Assembly (NCBI GenBank): GCA_012519515.1
Contig: JAAYQC010000153.1
Span: forward strand, 1 to 46,869
Origin: Bacteroidales bacterium
Lineage (GTDB): Bacteria; Bacteroidota; Bacteroidia; Bacteroidales; VadinHA17
Length of the DNA stretch: 46,869 nt
Reading direction: 5' to 3'
Below the pieces are notes generated by a model. It did no database searches. It saw only the letters and a program-made list of their open reading frames with translations, and was not told the origin of the DNA. Made by a program: the position numbers and the translations under genes. Within the stretch, counting starts at the first letter, position 1, and every line of letters starts with the position of its first letter. This document shows positions 35,967-43,556 of this stretch, piece after piece.

Positions 35967-37085
35967 TTATATTTTGATAAACAGTTTGTTTTTATAGAGC
36001 CAATAACAAATATACCAAAGACCTGCCCATATCCCCAGGCTGGTCAGGATTTTGACAGTTGTTTCTCCTCCCCACGAGAAGAAAAGTTTAACGAAAGGCT
36101 GGATGATGTTCCTGATGAAATCGGCTCCTCCTATGTGGAAGAAGATATAGATGAATATGCAGTTCATCCCGACAACGATAAAGAACCAGGAGCCTTTTTT
36201 GAAAAGTTTTTTCACATCTATAAGCCAGTAGCAGAAAGCAAGTGCAAGGATTGTCCAGCCGCCGCTGACAAGAACAAATGATGATGTTGCTATCTTCTTG
36301 ATTATCGGGGTGATGTTCAGCAGGTCGAGGGCATAGCCGGCGGCCAGTGCTGCCACTCCGCCTATAGCCAGCGCCCTTAGTTTGTAAGTATGGCTTTTAT
36401 CGCTCATCAGCAGTTTACCGCAAAGGACTCCCCACACGGTGTGAGCCGTGGTTGAAACGAAGTTCAGGGTAGCCCATGCACTGGCTTTCTCAACGCCCTC
36501 GATCTTGTTGTTGAACCAGGCGCCCAGGTTCTCGTAGATTACCCAGGGGTTGTTGAAACCTTCTACCGGGAAAAAACGGTATGCAAGGTCTATCAGAAGC
36601 AGTATAGCCAGGCTGAAGATTATCTGGAAGCGGAAGCTTTTATTTCTTATCAGAAATGCGACAATGTAGGTCACGGACAATTGTGCAAGGACATTCTGGA
36701 ATCTGAACACCAGCTTATCGGCCTGGATAAAGTACAGAGCCCAGCCGAAGAAGAGCAAGAGGAAGGCCCTCTTCCAGGCATGCCGGTTGATTTCTCTCAG
36801 GCTTTGTCCCTTCCTGATCCTGTTGGCAACGGCAAAAGGAATAGCCACTCCGACAATGAACATGAAGAAAGGTTGTATCAAATCCCAGAAATGGAGTCCA
36901 TGCCATTCATGATGCTGAAGCTGGTTCCCAAGGAAATGAACAACCGGATTCCCGGAACGCGCGAGAATAGAGTAGAGCCGTGTTGCTTCTCCCGCGAGAA
37001 GGAACATTGTAAATCCACGGAAAAAGTCTACCGATGCAATTCTTCCGGGAAGGGGGGCATTGACGGAAGCAGGTTTTGAGGTCAT
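35967..37085 (-). CDS. NagX-like membrane acyltransferase (DUF5009)
   Basis: A 372-residue integral membrane protein with about ten helices, of the family related to heparan-alpha-glucosaminide N-acetyltransferase and bacterial NagX. The N-terminal block R-I-A-S-V-D-F-F-R-G-F-T-M and the H-H-E-W-H-G-L-H-F-W-D-L-I-Q-P-F-F-M-F motif are diagnostic. It is thought to acetylate or carry amino sugars at the membrane. The setting between an oxidoreductase (37 bp upstream) and a GH92 mannosidase (40 bp downstream) points to uptake or use of host-type glycans. The exact substrate is unknown. Confidence 0.88.
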   Translation of the reverse strand: MTSKPASVNAPLPGRIASVDFFRGFTMFLLAGEATRLYSILARSGNPVVHFLGNQLQHHEWHGLHFWDLIQPFFMFIVGVAIPFAVANRIRKGQSLREINRHAWKRAFLLLFFGWALYFIQADKLVFRFQNVLAQLSVTYIVAFLIRNKSFRFQIIFSLAILLLIDLAYRFFPVEGFNNPWVIYENLGAWFNNKIEGVEKASAWATLNFVSTTAHTVWGVLCGKLLMSDKSHTYKLRALAIGGVAALAAGYALDLLNITPIIKKIATSSFVLVSGGWTILALAFCYWLIDVKKLFKKGSWFFIVVGMNCIFIYIFFHIGGADFIRNIIQPFVKLFFSWGGETTVKILTSLGIWAGLWYICYWLYKNKLFIKI

Positions 37086-37122
37086 ATTGGCAAGGTTGAT
37101 CTTAGTTCAAATTTAAGGAATC

Positions 37123-38214
37123 TCATTTTAGTTCACGGAAGCGTGCCAGGTGTCCGGCCGTGCTGTTCAGAAGTTTCTGAACCGCAAGTCCGTGCATGAT
37201 TCCGGGGACTATTGCTTCTGTTTGGCTGTTTGTCAGGAATACATAGTGCGCGTGGATCATTGCCCTGTGCCAGCCTCCCGGAACATGGCCCGACGGGAAG
37301 GATGTGAGGGGCTTATAATTGCTTCCGCTTATCTTTCTTGACCAGGTGGTGGATTCCTCCGTGTAATACTCAAACTCTCCGGGATTCTCTGAAGTGAACC
37401 TGATGGATCCTCCCGTTGCAAAGATCTCAAACGAAAGGCTGTCGCCTGATCCTGAGCTGATACGGCTTGCCGAAAGAGTTCCCACAGCATGGCTTTCCCT
37501 GTCATAGAGAGATATCTGACTGAAGAGGTCCGATCCTTCCGGAACGTCATCAAATTCCCCGGCCTGAACAGCTCCGGTGATTTCCACTTTATCACCGATG
37601 AAAGCTATCAGAAGGCTCAGGATATGTGATCCCAGGTCGGCCATGGCCCCGCCGTCGGGAGCCGGGCTGAGCCGGGTGACACGTTTTTCGCGGTACGATT
37701 TCTTAAGATAATCACCGTGATAATATTTGAATTCGAAGTGAATTGGTTTCCCCAGCGCTCCCGACTTCCAGAAGGCGAGAGCCTCCCTGACGGCCGAGGT
37801 GTACAGATACTGAAATCCGACCTGAACCTGCAATCCGGGACGGGAACTGATTATCTCAAGAATGCCTTTCTCTTCCTCACTGCCCGAGCATACAGGTTTT
37901 TCGAGGTAGATCCTCCTTAAATGGTCCATAGCGGCGGCGGCTTTGAAATGCTTATAATGGACATTGTTTGGCCCAAGTATGAAGACGGTGTTTATACTCT
38001 TGTCTGCCAGCAGCTCTTCGACAGGGCAGGCTTTCCGGAACCCGTAGCTGGCGGCAAATGATTCCATGCTTTCCTCGCGGGCAGAGCTAACTGCAGCCAT
38101 TTCCACAGGGGGAGAATCGGGGCAATAATATTTTAGGGAATTGAGGGAAAATGCATGAGAGCGGGCTATTCCCCCGGCTCCCAGGAAACCAATGACAGCT
38201 TTTTCGTTTTCCAT
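37123..38214 (-). CDS. Gfo/Idh/MocA family oxidoreductase
   Basis: NAD(P)-dependent sugar oxidoreductase of 363 residues. The Rossmann motif G-F-L-G-A-G-G-I-A lies at 9-17, and the E-K-P motif with the catalytic lysine at 105-107. The C-terminal alpha/beta domain contains M-A-D-L-G-S-H-I-L-S. It is the first gene of a three-gene minus-strand operon with the NagX-like acyltransferase and the GH92 mannosidase, so a role in handling the released sugar is likely. Substrate not readable. Nested inverted repeats lie just upstream. Confidence 0.9.
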   Translation of the reverse strand: MENEKAVIGFLGAGGIARSHAFSLNSLKYYCPDSPPVEMAAVSSAREESMESFAASYGFRKACPVEELLADKSINTVFILGPNNVHYKHFKAAAAMDHLRRIYLEKPVCSGSEEEKGILEIISSRPGLQVQVGFQYLYTSAVREALAFWKSGALGKPIHFEFKYYHGDYLKKSYREKRVTRLSPAPDGGAMADLGSHILSLLIAFIGDKVEITGAVQAGEFDDVPEGSDLFSQISLYDRESHAVGTLSASRISSGSGDSLSFEIFATGGSIRFTSENPGEFEYYTEESTTWSRKISGSNYKPLTSFPSGHVPGGWHRAMIHAHYVFLTNSQTEAIVPGIMHGLAVQKLLNSTAGHLARFRELK

Positions 38215-38231
38215 AGGGAATAATTTCAGTA

Positions 38232-38258
38232 ATTATCTTGAGCGGATTAAGATAATCC
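38232..38258. promoter_or_regulatory. Nested inverted repeats before the GH92 operon
   Basis: ATTATCTT (38232-38239) pairs with AAGATAAT (38249-38256), and GGATTA-AGA-TAATCC (38244-38258) overlaps it. The two structures exclude each other. They lie 18-44 bp upstream of the first gene of the operon, where an operator would be expected. Confidence 0.4.
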
Positions 38259-38348
38259 TAATACAGGCATTAACTGTAAAAAGAATATCAAAAATCACAA
38301 AAAAAACATATATTCACCACTTATAGCCTTAATAATTTAACCCTTTAA

Positions 38349-38469
38349 GGGACTAAGCTCACGCCGTGAACCGCCCGCCGCATACCGTTCTTCTCATTCC
38401 TTGACTATCTTGTACGCGTACAGTCTTTCGTTTCCTATCCTCAGTAAATAGATGCCTGAGCTTAGTCCC
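38349..38469. repeat. 13-bp inverted repeat spanning the end of the T9SS cargo gene
   Basis: GGGACTAAGCTCA (38349-38361, just past the stop codon) is the exact reverse complement of TGAGCTTAGTCCC (38457-38469, inside the sorting-domain code). The arms are 95 bp apart. A snap-back of the message or a partial inverted copy could explain it. Confidence 0.5.
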
Positions 38470-39620
38470 GAAAGGCTGACCATGGATATATCGGATTCCA
38501 GTACACCTGTCTTTACTATCCGGCCCGACATGTTGACAATGAGATAATTTGCCGGAATAAGTTCGGGCAGGCCCTGGACCATGATATAGTTGTTTGCCGG
38601 GATAGGGGATATAATGAAACTGTTCAGCTCGTCGGGGATGGGTAAGGGAAGTCCGAGGTAATTTCCCAGGAAGCTTCTGAGGTCGACAAGATGTATCTTC
38701 TGGCTGACTCTGACAACAGGCTTGTACGAAAAAGCTTCGTTTGTGATAAAGAACCGTGTGCCTTTGGTGGTGGTGATGGCCTCAACCTGATGATATGGCA
38801 GAAGCAGGTCTATTTTACGCTTGTTGGCGCCCAAAAAATCGGTACCTGCAAAGTCATACAAGAGGTAGAGGAAAGGTTGCAGCTTATTGCTGTAGCCGGT
38901 GAGGACTATTATTCTTTTATCACGGTTATAAACAGCGCCGGTAATCAAACCGTTTACATTCAATGATGCCTTTCTTTTTGCATCCCATGTTCCGGGAGTT
39001 TTTGGAAGGGAATAAAGCGTGGTCTGTCTGCTGGCCCAGCCTTTGGTAAAAAGATAAAGGCTGTCTTCCGAAACAATAAAGGCTTCACAGTCAAAATCCG
39101 AGTTATAGAATCCGGGGTTAAAATCGGTCTGTTCGGGATAGGAAAAGCATATCGAGTCGTAAAGCGGCGAATTATCGATGATACTTTGCTTTGATATCAT
39201 GTAAATCTTCAGGTCTCTGCGATTTCCGGAGTTATTCCCGAAATCGCCGATATAGATATGGCTTTCATCCTGAGATATTTCTTCCCAGTCGGTATTGGAG
39301 ATCCCGTGGAGAGGATATGTCCTGGTCACTTTACCGTAGATAGTGTCGAGACCATATAAATTGATATCGTGGTCGTCGTTATGTGTCCAGAACATATTAT
39401 CCCAGAAGATCAGTCCTGATGTTTCGGCTATCTCCGCTTCGAGTTCGAGGCTGCCGAGGGGGATAATGTTTGCCTGGTTGTATCTGCAGCTTCCGTCATT
39501 GGCAATGGCTTCAGGGTTGTAGTTTACAGCCAGCCGGTCAGGACAGCCAGTCTGCTGGGCTGATATCTGAAGGGCAGACAGGAACAAAGCCGCCAGGGCA
39601 GGGATAAGACATTTCTTCAT
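38394..39620 (-). CDS. Secreted T9SS cargo protein
   Basis: A 408-residue exported protein. The signal peptide covers about residues 1-21. A calcium-type short repeat follows (G-C-P-D-R-L-A-V-N-Y-N-P-E-A, then N-D-G-S-C), a motif common in Bacteroidota surface proteins. Residues about 55-325 are beta-rich and look like a propeller (I-Y-I-G-D-F-G-N-N, L-Y-L-F-T-K). The last 75 residues form a type A type IX sorting domain, with N-Y-I-M-V-Q-G, N-M-S-G-R-I-V and S-S-G-I-Y-L-L-R-I. The protein is thus passed through the type IX system and probably fixed to the cell surface. Its function is unknown. Confidence 0.88.
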   Translation of the reverse strand: MKKCLIPALAALFLSALQISAQQTGCPDRLAVNYNPEAIANDGSCRYNQANIIPLGSLELEAEIAETSGLIFWDNMFWTHNDDHDINLYGLDTIYGKVTRTYPLHGISNTDWEEISQDESHIYIGDFGNNSGNRRDLKIYMISKQSIIDNSPLYDSICFSYPEQTDFNPGFYNSDFDCEAFIVSEDSLYLFTKGWASRQTTLYSLPKTPGTWDAKRKASLNVNGLITGAVYNRDKRIIVLTGYSNKLQPFLYLLYDFAGTDFLGANKRKIDLLLPYHQVEAITTTKGTRFFITNEAFSYKPVVRVSQKIHLVDLRSFLGNYLGLPLPIPDELNSFIISPIPANNYIMVQGLPELIPANYLIVNMSGRIVKTGVLESDISMVSLSGLSSGIYLLRIGNERLYAYKIVKE

Positions 39621-39640
39621 TTGCAGATGAGTTGCAGAGC

Positions 39641-39673
39641 TAAAGATAAGAATATAATGCGGATCAGGTCAAA
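39641..39673 (-). promoter_or_regulatory. Candidate promoter of the T9SS cargo gene
   Basis: On the minus strand TTTG (39670-39673) is followed after 21 bp by TATCTTTA (39641-39648), one base from TAnnTTTG. The transcript would begin about 14 bp before the start codon. Confidence 0.45.
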
Positions 39674-39712
39674 ACATTAGCTTTACCCCGGAAAAGTAAA
39701 CAACTAAACCGT

Positions 39713-41275
39713 TCAGATATTATGCCTTTCCCCTGAAGCCGGACGATCAGATATCGTTTCGCTTATAAAATCTGAATTATTGAACATTTCTTCCAGTTCA
39801 TCCGAGATCTCAGCCGGATTGGTGAGGGGCATTTCTCCATCATAGATTTCATAGCCAAGCAGGTCGGCTTTCTTCATTTTTTCAAGTACAGGCAGTTTTG
39901 TTCTGTTCGTAGTCTCCAGGTGATTGCCGTCGTCGTCGGTGATTATGAGCTTTGGAAGAAAGACACCTTTCCTTCCGATAAAATCGTCCATTATTCTGAC
40001 ACCTTCCTCGAATTCCTCCCTGGTTGTCCAGCCCAGGGCTTCATATTTCTGCAGCTTTTTGTCGTCCCAGGTAAGGACGCTGGCGAAGCTTTCTGAAATC
40101 TTTTCATCGATGGGGGTATCGAGATTCATAGTGTCGTGTCCGGAAGGCATCAGAACCACCTTTCCTCCTCCGCCTTCTATGTTTGCGGCATATCTTGGCA
40201 GGGTTACACCTGATATCCATCCCTGGAGATGTTTCATATAGATCTTCCCGATCTGTATGGGTGTGATAAAATGAACTATTCCCTTTTCCTTATGGCACTG
40301 GAGAAGATAATAGGGGTGGACTCCTATCCAGAACATCCTTCTGAAGGTTTCGGCAAGCGACTTGTAATTATCGTTCACGTGGTTAAGGAGCACTGTCTGG
40401 TTCCTGATAGTGAAGCCGTGGTTCCGGATCCTTTTAACCGCTGCTGCCAGGTCGGCAGTTATCTCCTGGTAATGGTTTATGTGAGTCATGAAATAGACAT
40501 ACTTTTCATGTCCCCTTGAGTATTTATTGGCCGAGTTTGAGATAAGTTCAAGCAGATCGTTGGTAACACCCATCGGCATAACCACCGGAATTCGGGTCGC
40601 AATCCTTATAACCCTGAGATGGTCTATTTTGCTGAGTTCCTCAAGTACATAAGCCAGTCTTTTTTTGCTTATCATCAGGGCGTCGCCTCCTGTTACCAGC
40701 ACCTCGTTGATGTTCCTGTTGTACCCGGTGTAGAACAAACCTTTCTGTACTTCCGTGAGGTTCACATCTGCTGATGTATCGAGCGATTTGGCTCTCTGGC
40801 AGTGAACGCAATATGATGCACAGCTTGTATTTTCTGCAACAAACAGCGCGAGCCTGTTTGGATATCTCTGGTATGCCGCGCCGAAACTCCTGGAGCCTTC
40901 GCTCATTGCAGCTTCCAGGCCAGTATTGGGGAACAGCAGGTTTGCCGGAGTGGGAACGCATTGCCAGAAAATGGGATCAAGCCTGTTTTTTTCTTCCATT
41001 ACCGGGTGGAAGGGATCTTCCTGCATCAGCGAAGCATAGTAGGGAGTAATCCGCATGGGTTCCTTGCCCTGCCTCTTCATTTCCGAGAGCGTTCTGGCAA
41101 TTTCCGCAGCCTGGTAATCATTCAGTTTTATTACTTTTTTGAGATCTTTAATTTTTCGGATGGAATTCCCAAGCTGCCATAAGGGATTGTTCCATTGCTG
41201 TTCGGTAACATTTTTCCAGAGTTCTATAGTATTGTATTTCCTTGGTGTGTAAAAAATTGGATCTTTATTATCCAT
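39713..41275 (-). CDS. KamA-family radical SAM aminomutase
   Basis: A 520-residue radical SAM enzyme of the lysine 2,3-aminomutase family. The cluster motif C152-x3-C156-x2-C159 is intact. R141 in Y-P-N-R-L-A-L matches the substrate-carboxylate arginine, and K372 in G-G-G-G-K matches the PLP lysine. At the two aspartates that bind the lysine side chain in the Clostridium enzyme (D293, D330), this protein has H328 and N365, with the same 37-residue spacing. As I recall, glutamate 2,3-aminomutase carries lysine and asparagine there, so the substrate is probably not lysine. A TAnnTTTG element lies at 41345-41352. Its neighbour is asnA. Confidence 0.88.
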   Translation of the reverse strand: MDNKDPIFYTPRKYNTIELWKNVTEQQWNNPLWQLGNSIRKIKDLKKVIKLNDYQAAEIARTLSEMKRQGKEPMRITPYYASLMQEDPFHPVMEEKNRLDPIFWQCVPTPANLLFPNTGLEAAMSEGSRSFGAAYQRYPNRLALFVAENTSCASYCVHCQRAKSLDTSADVNLTEVQKGLFYTGYNRNINEVLVTGGDALMISKKRLAYVLEELSKIDHLRVIRIATRIPVVMPMGVTNDLLELISNSANKYSRGHEKYVYFMTHINHYQEITADLAAAVKRIRNHGFTIRNQTVLLNHVNDNYKSLAETFRRMFWIGVHPYYLLQCHKEKGIVHFITPIQIGKIYMKHLQGWISGVTLPRYAANIEGGGGKVVLMPSGHDTMNLDTPIDEKISESFASVLTWDDKKLQKYEALGWTTREEFEEGVRIMDDFIGRKGVFLPKLIITDDDGNHLETTNRTKLPVLEKMKKADLLGYEIYDGEMPLTNPAEISDELEEMFNNSDFISETISDRPASGERHNI

Positions 41276-41344
41276 CTTCTCGATTCTCCATAAAGATTAA
41301 AAGATTAACAAGTAATATTTGTATGTCAGAGCTGAGGTCTCAGG

Positions 41345-41352
41345 CAAAGTTA
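41345..41352 (-). promoter_or_regulatory. Candidate -7 element of the KamA-family gene
   Basis: TAACTTTG on the minus strand matches TAnnTTTG and would give a leader of about 60 bases before the start codon at 41275. No -33 box at normal spacing. Confidence 0.3.
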
Positions 41353-41420
41353 ATCAAAATCGACCGGAAAGAGGTAATAATCAAGCTGTTTTATTGACAG
41401 AAAAGAAAAACAAAACAACC

Positions 41421-41443
41421 AAATTCCTAAAAAAGAGGAATTT
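41421..41443 (-). terminator. Hairpin terminator after asnA
   Basis: AAATTCCT (41421-41428) pairs perfectly with AGGAATTT (41436-41443) around a 7-base loop. Read on the minus strand it is followed by a T-rich stretch, as in an intrinsic terminator. It lies about 90 bp after the asnA stop codon. Confidence 0.55.
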
Positions 41444-41512
41444 AAAAACAAAAAAATTATGAGAGCGGGAGCATGGTACGACCTACAAAATCCCGAGCCG
41501 CTTCACTTTCGA

Positions 41513-41536
41513 GACCTGCACGACCTGCACGACTTT
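41513..41536 (+). repeat. 9-bp repeat at the asnA stop codon
   Basis: Two GACCTGCAC units and a partial third (41513-41536) run directly into the asnA stop codon (41535-41537). The unit type is that of the arrays at 25.8-28.9 kb, more than 12 kb away. Confidence 0.7.
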
Positions 41537-42566
41537 ATAACAATCTCAGGCTGCCTCCGTTATTCCTGACCGATTCCGGCCAGATGCTGGACTGAACCTC
41601 GCCGATGTGTTTTTTCCGGAGGAATAACATACATACTCGCGATTGTCCCACTCCTCCGCCGATGCTGAGGGGGAGCTCGTGGTTGAGGAGCATTCTGTGA
41701 AAGAGGAGTTTTCTTCTTTCAGTGCAGCCCTGGATGAGGAGTTGCCGTTCCATTGCTTCCTCGTTGACCCTGATTCCCATTGAAGAAAGTTCGAAACCTT
41801 TTTCAAGAACAGGGTTCCATACAATAATGTCGCCGTTTAATCCCTTGTAGCCATCTTCGTTTGTCGAGCTCCAGTCGTCGTAATCAGGAGCTCTTCCGTC
41901 GTGAGGTTCGCCGTTGCTCAGGGTTGCTCCTATTCCAATAATGAATACCGCGCCGAAGATTTTGGAAATCTCATACTCACGCTGTTTGGGAGTAAGGTCG
42001 GGGAATTGGCGGAGAAGCTCTTCCGCGTGAATGAAATAGATGTTTTCGGGCAGAAAGGGAACAAATTCCGGATGCCTCTTGAAAAGGGCCATTTCAGTTG
42101 CTCTCAGTGCCTGATATATTGCCTTGACGGTTTTTTTCATGAAGTCGAGATTTCTTTGTGATGGCGATATCCTCTTTTCCCAGTCCCATTGGTCGACATA
42201 CACCGAATGAATGGGGCTCAGTTCTTCTGACGGCCTGATGGCCCTCATATCTGTAAGAAGTCCCCTTCCGGCTTCAATATTGTATTCCTTAAGCCTGATG
42301 CGTTTCCATTTGGCAAGCGACTGAACAATGACCGCGTTCTGATCCTTTACTCCCTTTACTGAAAAACTGACGGGTTTTTCAACACCATTCAGGTCATCGT
42401 TTATGCCTGTACCGTCGAGCACGGCAATTGGAGCTGAAACATTAACAAGATTGAGATTGGCGGCCAGTTTCTTCCCGAAAAAATCCTTAATGAAAAATAT
42501 AGCCTCCTCTGTCTTCAGCATATCCCTGCAGGTCTCCACTGTTGTACTCATCTGTTCCTTAACCAT
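41535..42566 (-). CDS. asnA: Aspartate-ammonia ligase
   Basis: Makes asparagine from aspartate, ammonia and ATP (class II synthetase-like fold, cytoplasmic). The 343 residues align along their whole length with E. coli AsnA: V-S-A-P-I, L-A-K-W-K-R, H-S-V-Y-V-D-Q-W-D-W-E, A-P-D-Y-D-D-W, G-L-N-G-D-I-I-V-W-N-P-V-L and the C-terminal S-I-G-G-G-V-G-Q-S-R. The start may also be the ATG at 42551 (M-S-T-T-V-E). It has its own TAnnTTTG element and a terminator hairpin, so it is probably a single-gene unit; the KamA-family gene follows on the same strand. Confidence 0.97.
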   Translation of the reverse strand: MVKEQMSTTVETCRDMLKTEEAIFFIKDFFGKKLAANLNLVNVSAPIAVLDGTGINDDLNGVEKPVSFSVKGVKDQNAVIVQSLAKWKRIRLKEYNIEAGRGLLTDMRAIRPSEELSPIHSVYVDQWDWEKRISPSQRNLDFMKKTVKAIYQALRATEMALFKRHPEFVPFLPENIYFIHAEELLRQFPDLTPKQREYEISKIFGAVFIIGIGATLSNGEPHDGRAPDYDDWSSTNEDGYKGLNGDIIVWNPVLEKGFELSSMGIRVNEEAMERQLLIQGCTERRKLLFHRMLLNHELPLSIGGGVGQSRVCMLFLRKKHIGEVQSSIWPESVRNNGGSLRLL

Positions 42567-42594
42567 AAACCCGTTCCGGTTTTAATTTATAAGG

Positions 42595-42602
42595 CAAAGA
42601 TA
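42595..42602 (-). promoter_or_regulatory. Candidate -7 element of asnA
   Basis: TATCTTTG on the minus strand matches TAnnTTTG, with a T-run at the -33 position. The leader would be about 22 bases to the first ATG. Confidence 0.45.
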
Positions 42603-42777
42603 GCTATATAGTTTTAATATAAAAGTAAAAATACAAAATAAATTAATAAAATGCAATATTTGGCGCACAATTATTAAAAAATGAACAAGAACATGCTGAA
42701 AAATAAATCCGGAATAAGCTTGAAGTTCCTGTGAATGTTTATAAATTGTAGCTGCCCATTGAAAGAGGACAAGGATT

Positions 42778-43443
42778 ATGGACAGGCATATTAGGGAACT
42801 GATAGCTGAAGGGGAGAATCAGAAGCTTGACTTCAAGTACTGTGTATCTGACAGCCGGAAGATAGCCCGTACCCTTTCGGCCTTTGCCAACACTGATGGC
42901 GGCAGGTTGCTTATCGGTGTTCGCGACAACGGCAGTATTGCCGGTATCCGGTCGGATGAGGAGATTTACATGGTCGACACCGCCGCGCATATTTTCTGCA
43001 GGCCGGTTATTGAATATTCTCTAAGGCAGCATGTTATCGGGGGGAAGACCATTCTTGAGGTGGAGGTAAGCAAGGGAAATGAAAAGCCTTACCAGGCCAT
43101 GAATGAGGAAGGCAGGTGGATATCCTGGATTAGGCATCTCGATCAGAATCTTTCCGCCAACCGTGTTCTGCTTCAGATATGGAGAAAGGAGAAGAAAGGT
43201 TCAGGGGTGCTTGTCAAGTTCGGCAAGGCGGAAAACATGCTCATGGAATATCTTCAGAAGAACGCTTCGATAAGCCTGTCGAAGTTCAGGAAGATATCGG
43301 GGATAAGCGCCTACAGGGCCGAATCGATACTTGCCAATCTGGTAATATTCAGGGTACTGGTCATGAATGCTTCGGAGAAGGGCTTCACATATTCCATCGG
43401 GCCTGATACGCCAGCAGTTGAAGAACAGCTCATAACCAAATAA
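42778..43443 (+). CDS. AlbA_2 (Schlafen AlbA) domain protein
   Basis: A 221-residue cytoplasmic protein. Residues about 8-125 form an AlbA_2 domain, with E-N-Q-K-L-D-F-K, the A-F-A-N-T-D-G-G-R-L-L-I-G-V core and D-N-G-S-I-A-G-I. This domain is linked to nucleic acid or nucleotide binding. The C-terminal 80 residues look like a winged helix (I-S-L-S-K-F-R-K-I-S-G-I-S, A-E-S-I-L-A-N-L-V). A transcription regulator role is plausible but not shown. It lies 114 bp before the DUF1846 gene on the same strand. Confidence 0.85.
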   Translation: MDRHIRELIAEGENQKLDFKYCVSDSRKIARTLSAFANTDGGRLLIGVRDNGSIAGIRSDEEIYMVDTAAHIFCRPVIEYSLRQHVIGGKTILEVEVSKGNEKPYQAMNEEGRWISWIRHLDQNLSANRVLLQIWRKEKKGSGVLVKFGKAENMLMEYLQKNASISLSKFRKISGISAYRAESILANLVIFRVLVMNASEKGFTYSIGPDTPAVEEQLITK

Positions 43444-43556
43444 TATCGGACGTTTCAGCAATTTTATTAATAAAAAATGCAACTACCGGAAGAAAAAATT
43501 CCTAATATTGGAACCTTGAATTTTAATCCGGACAAATTATTCACAGTGGAAGCGAA

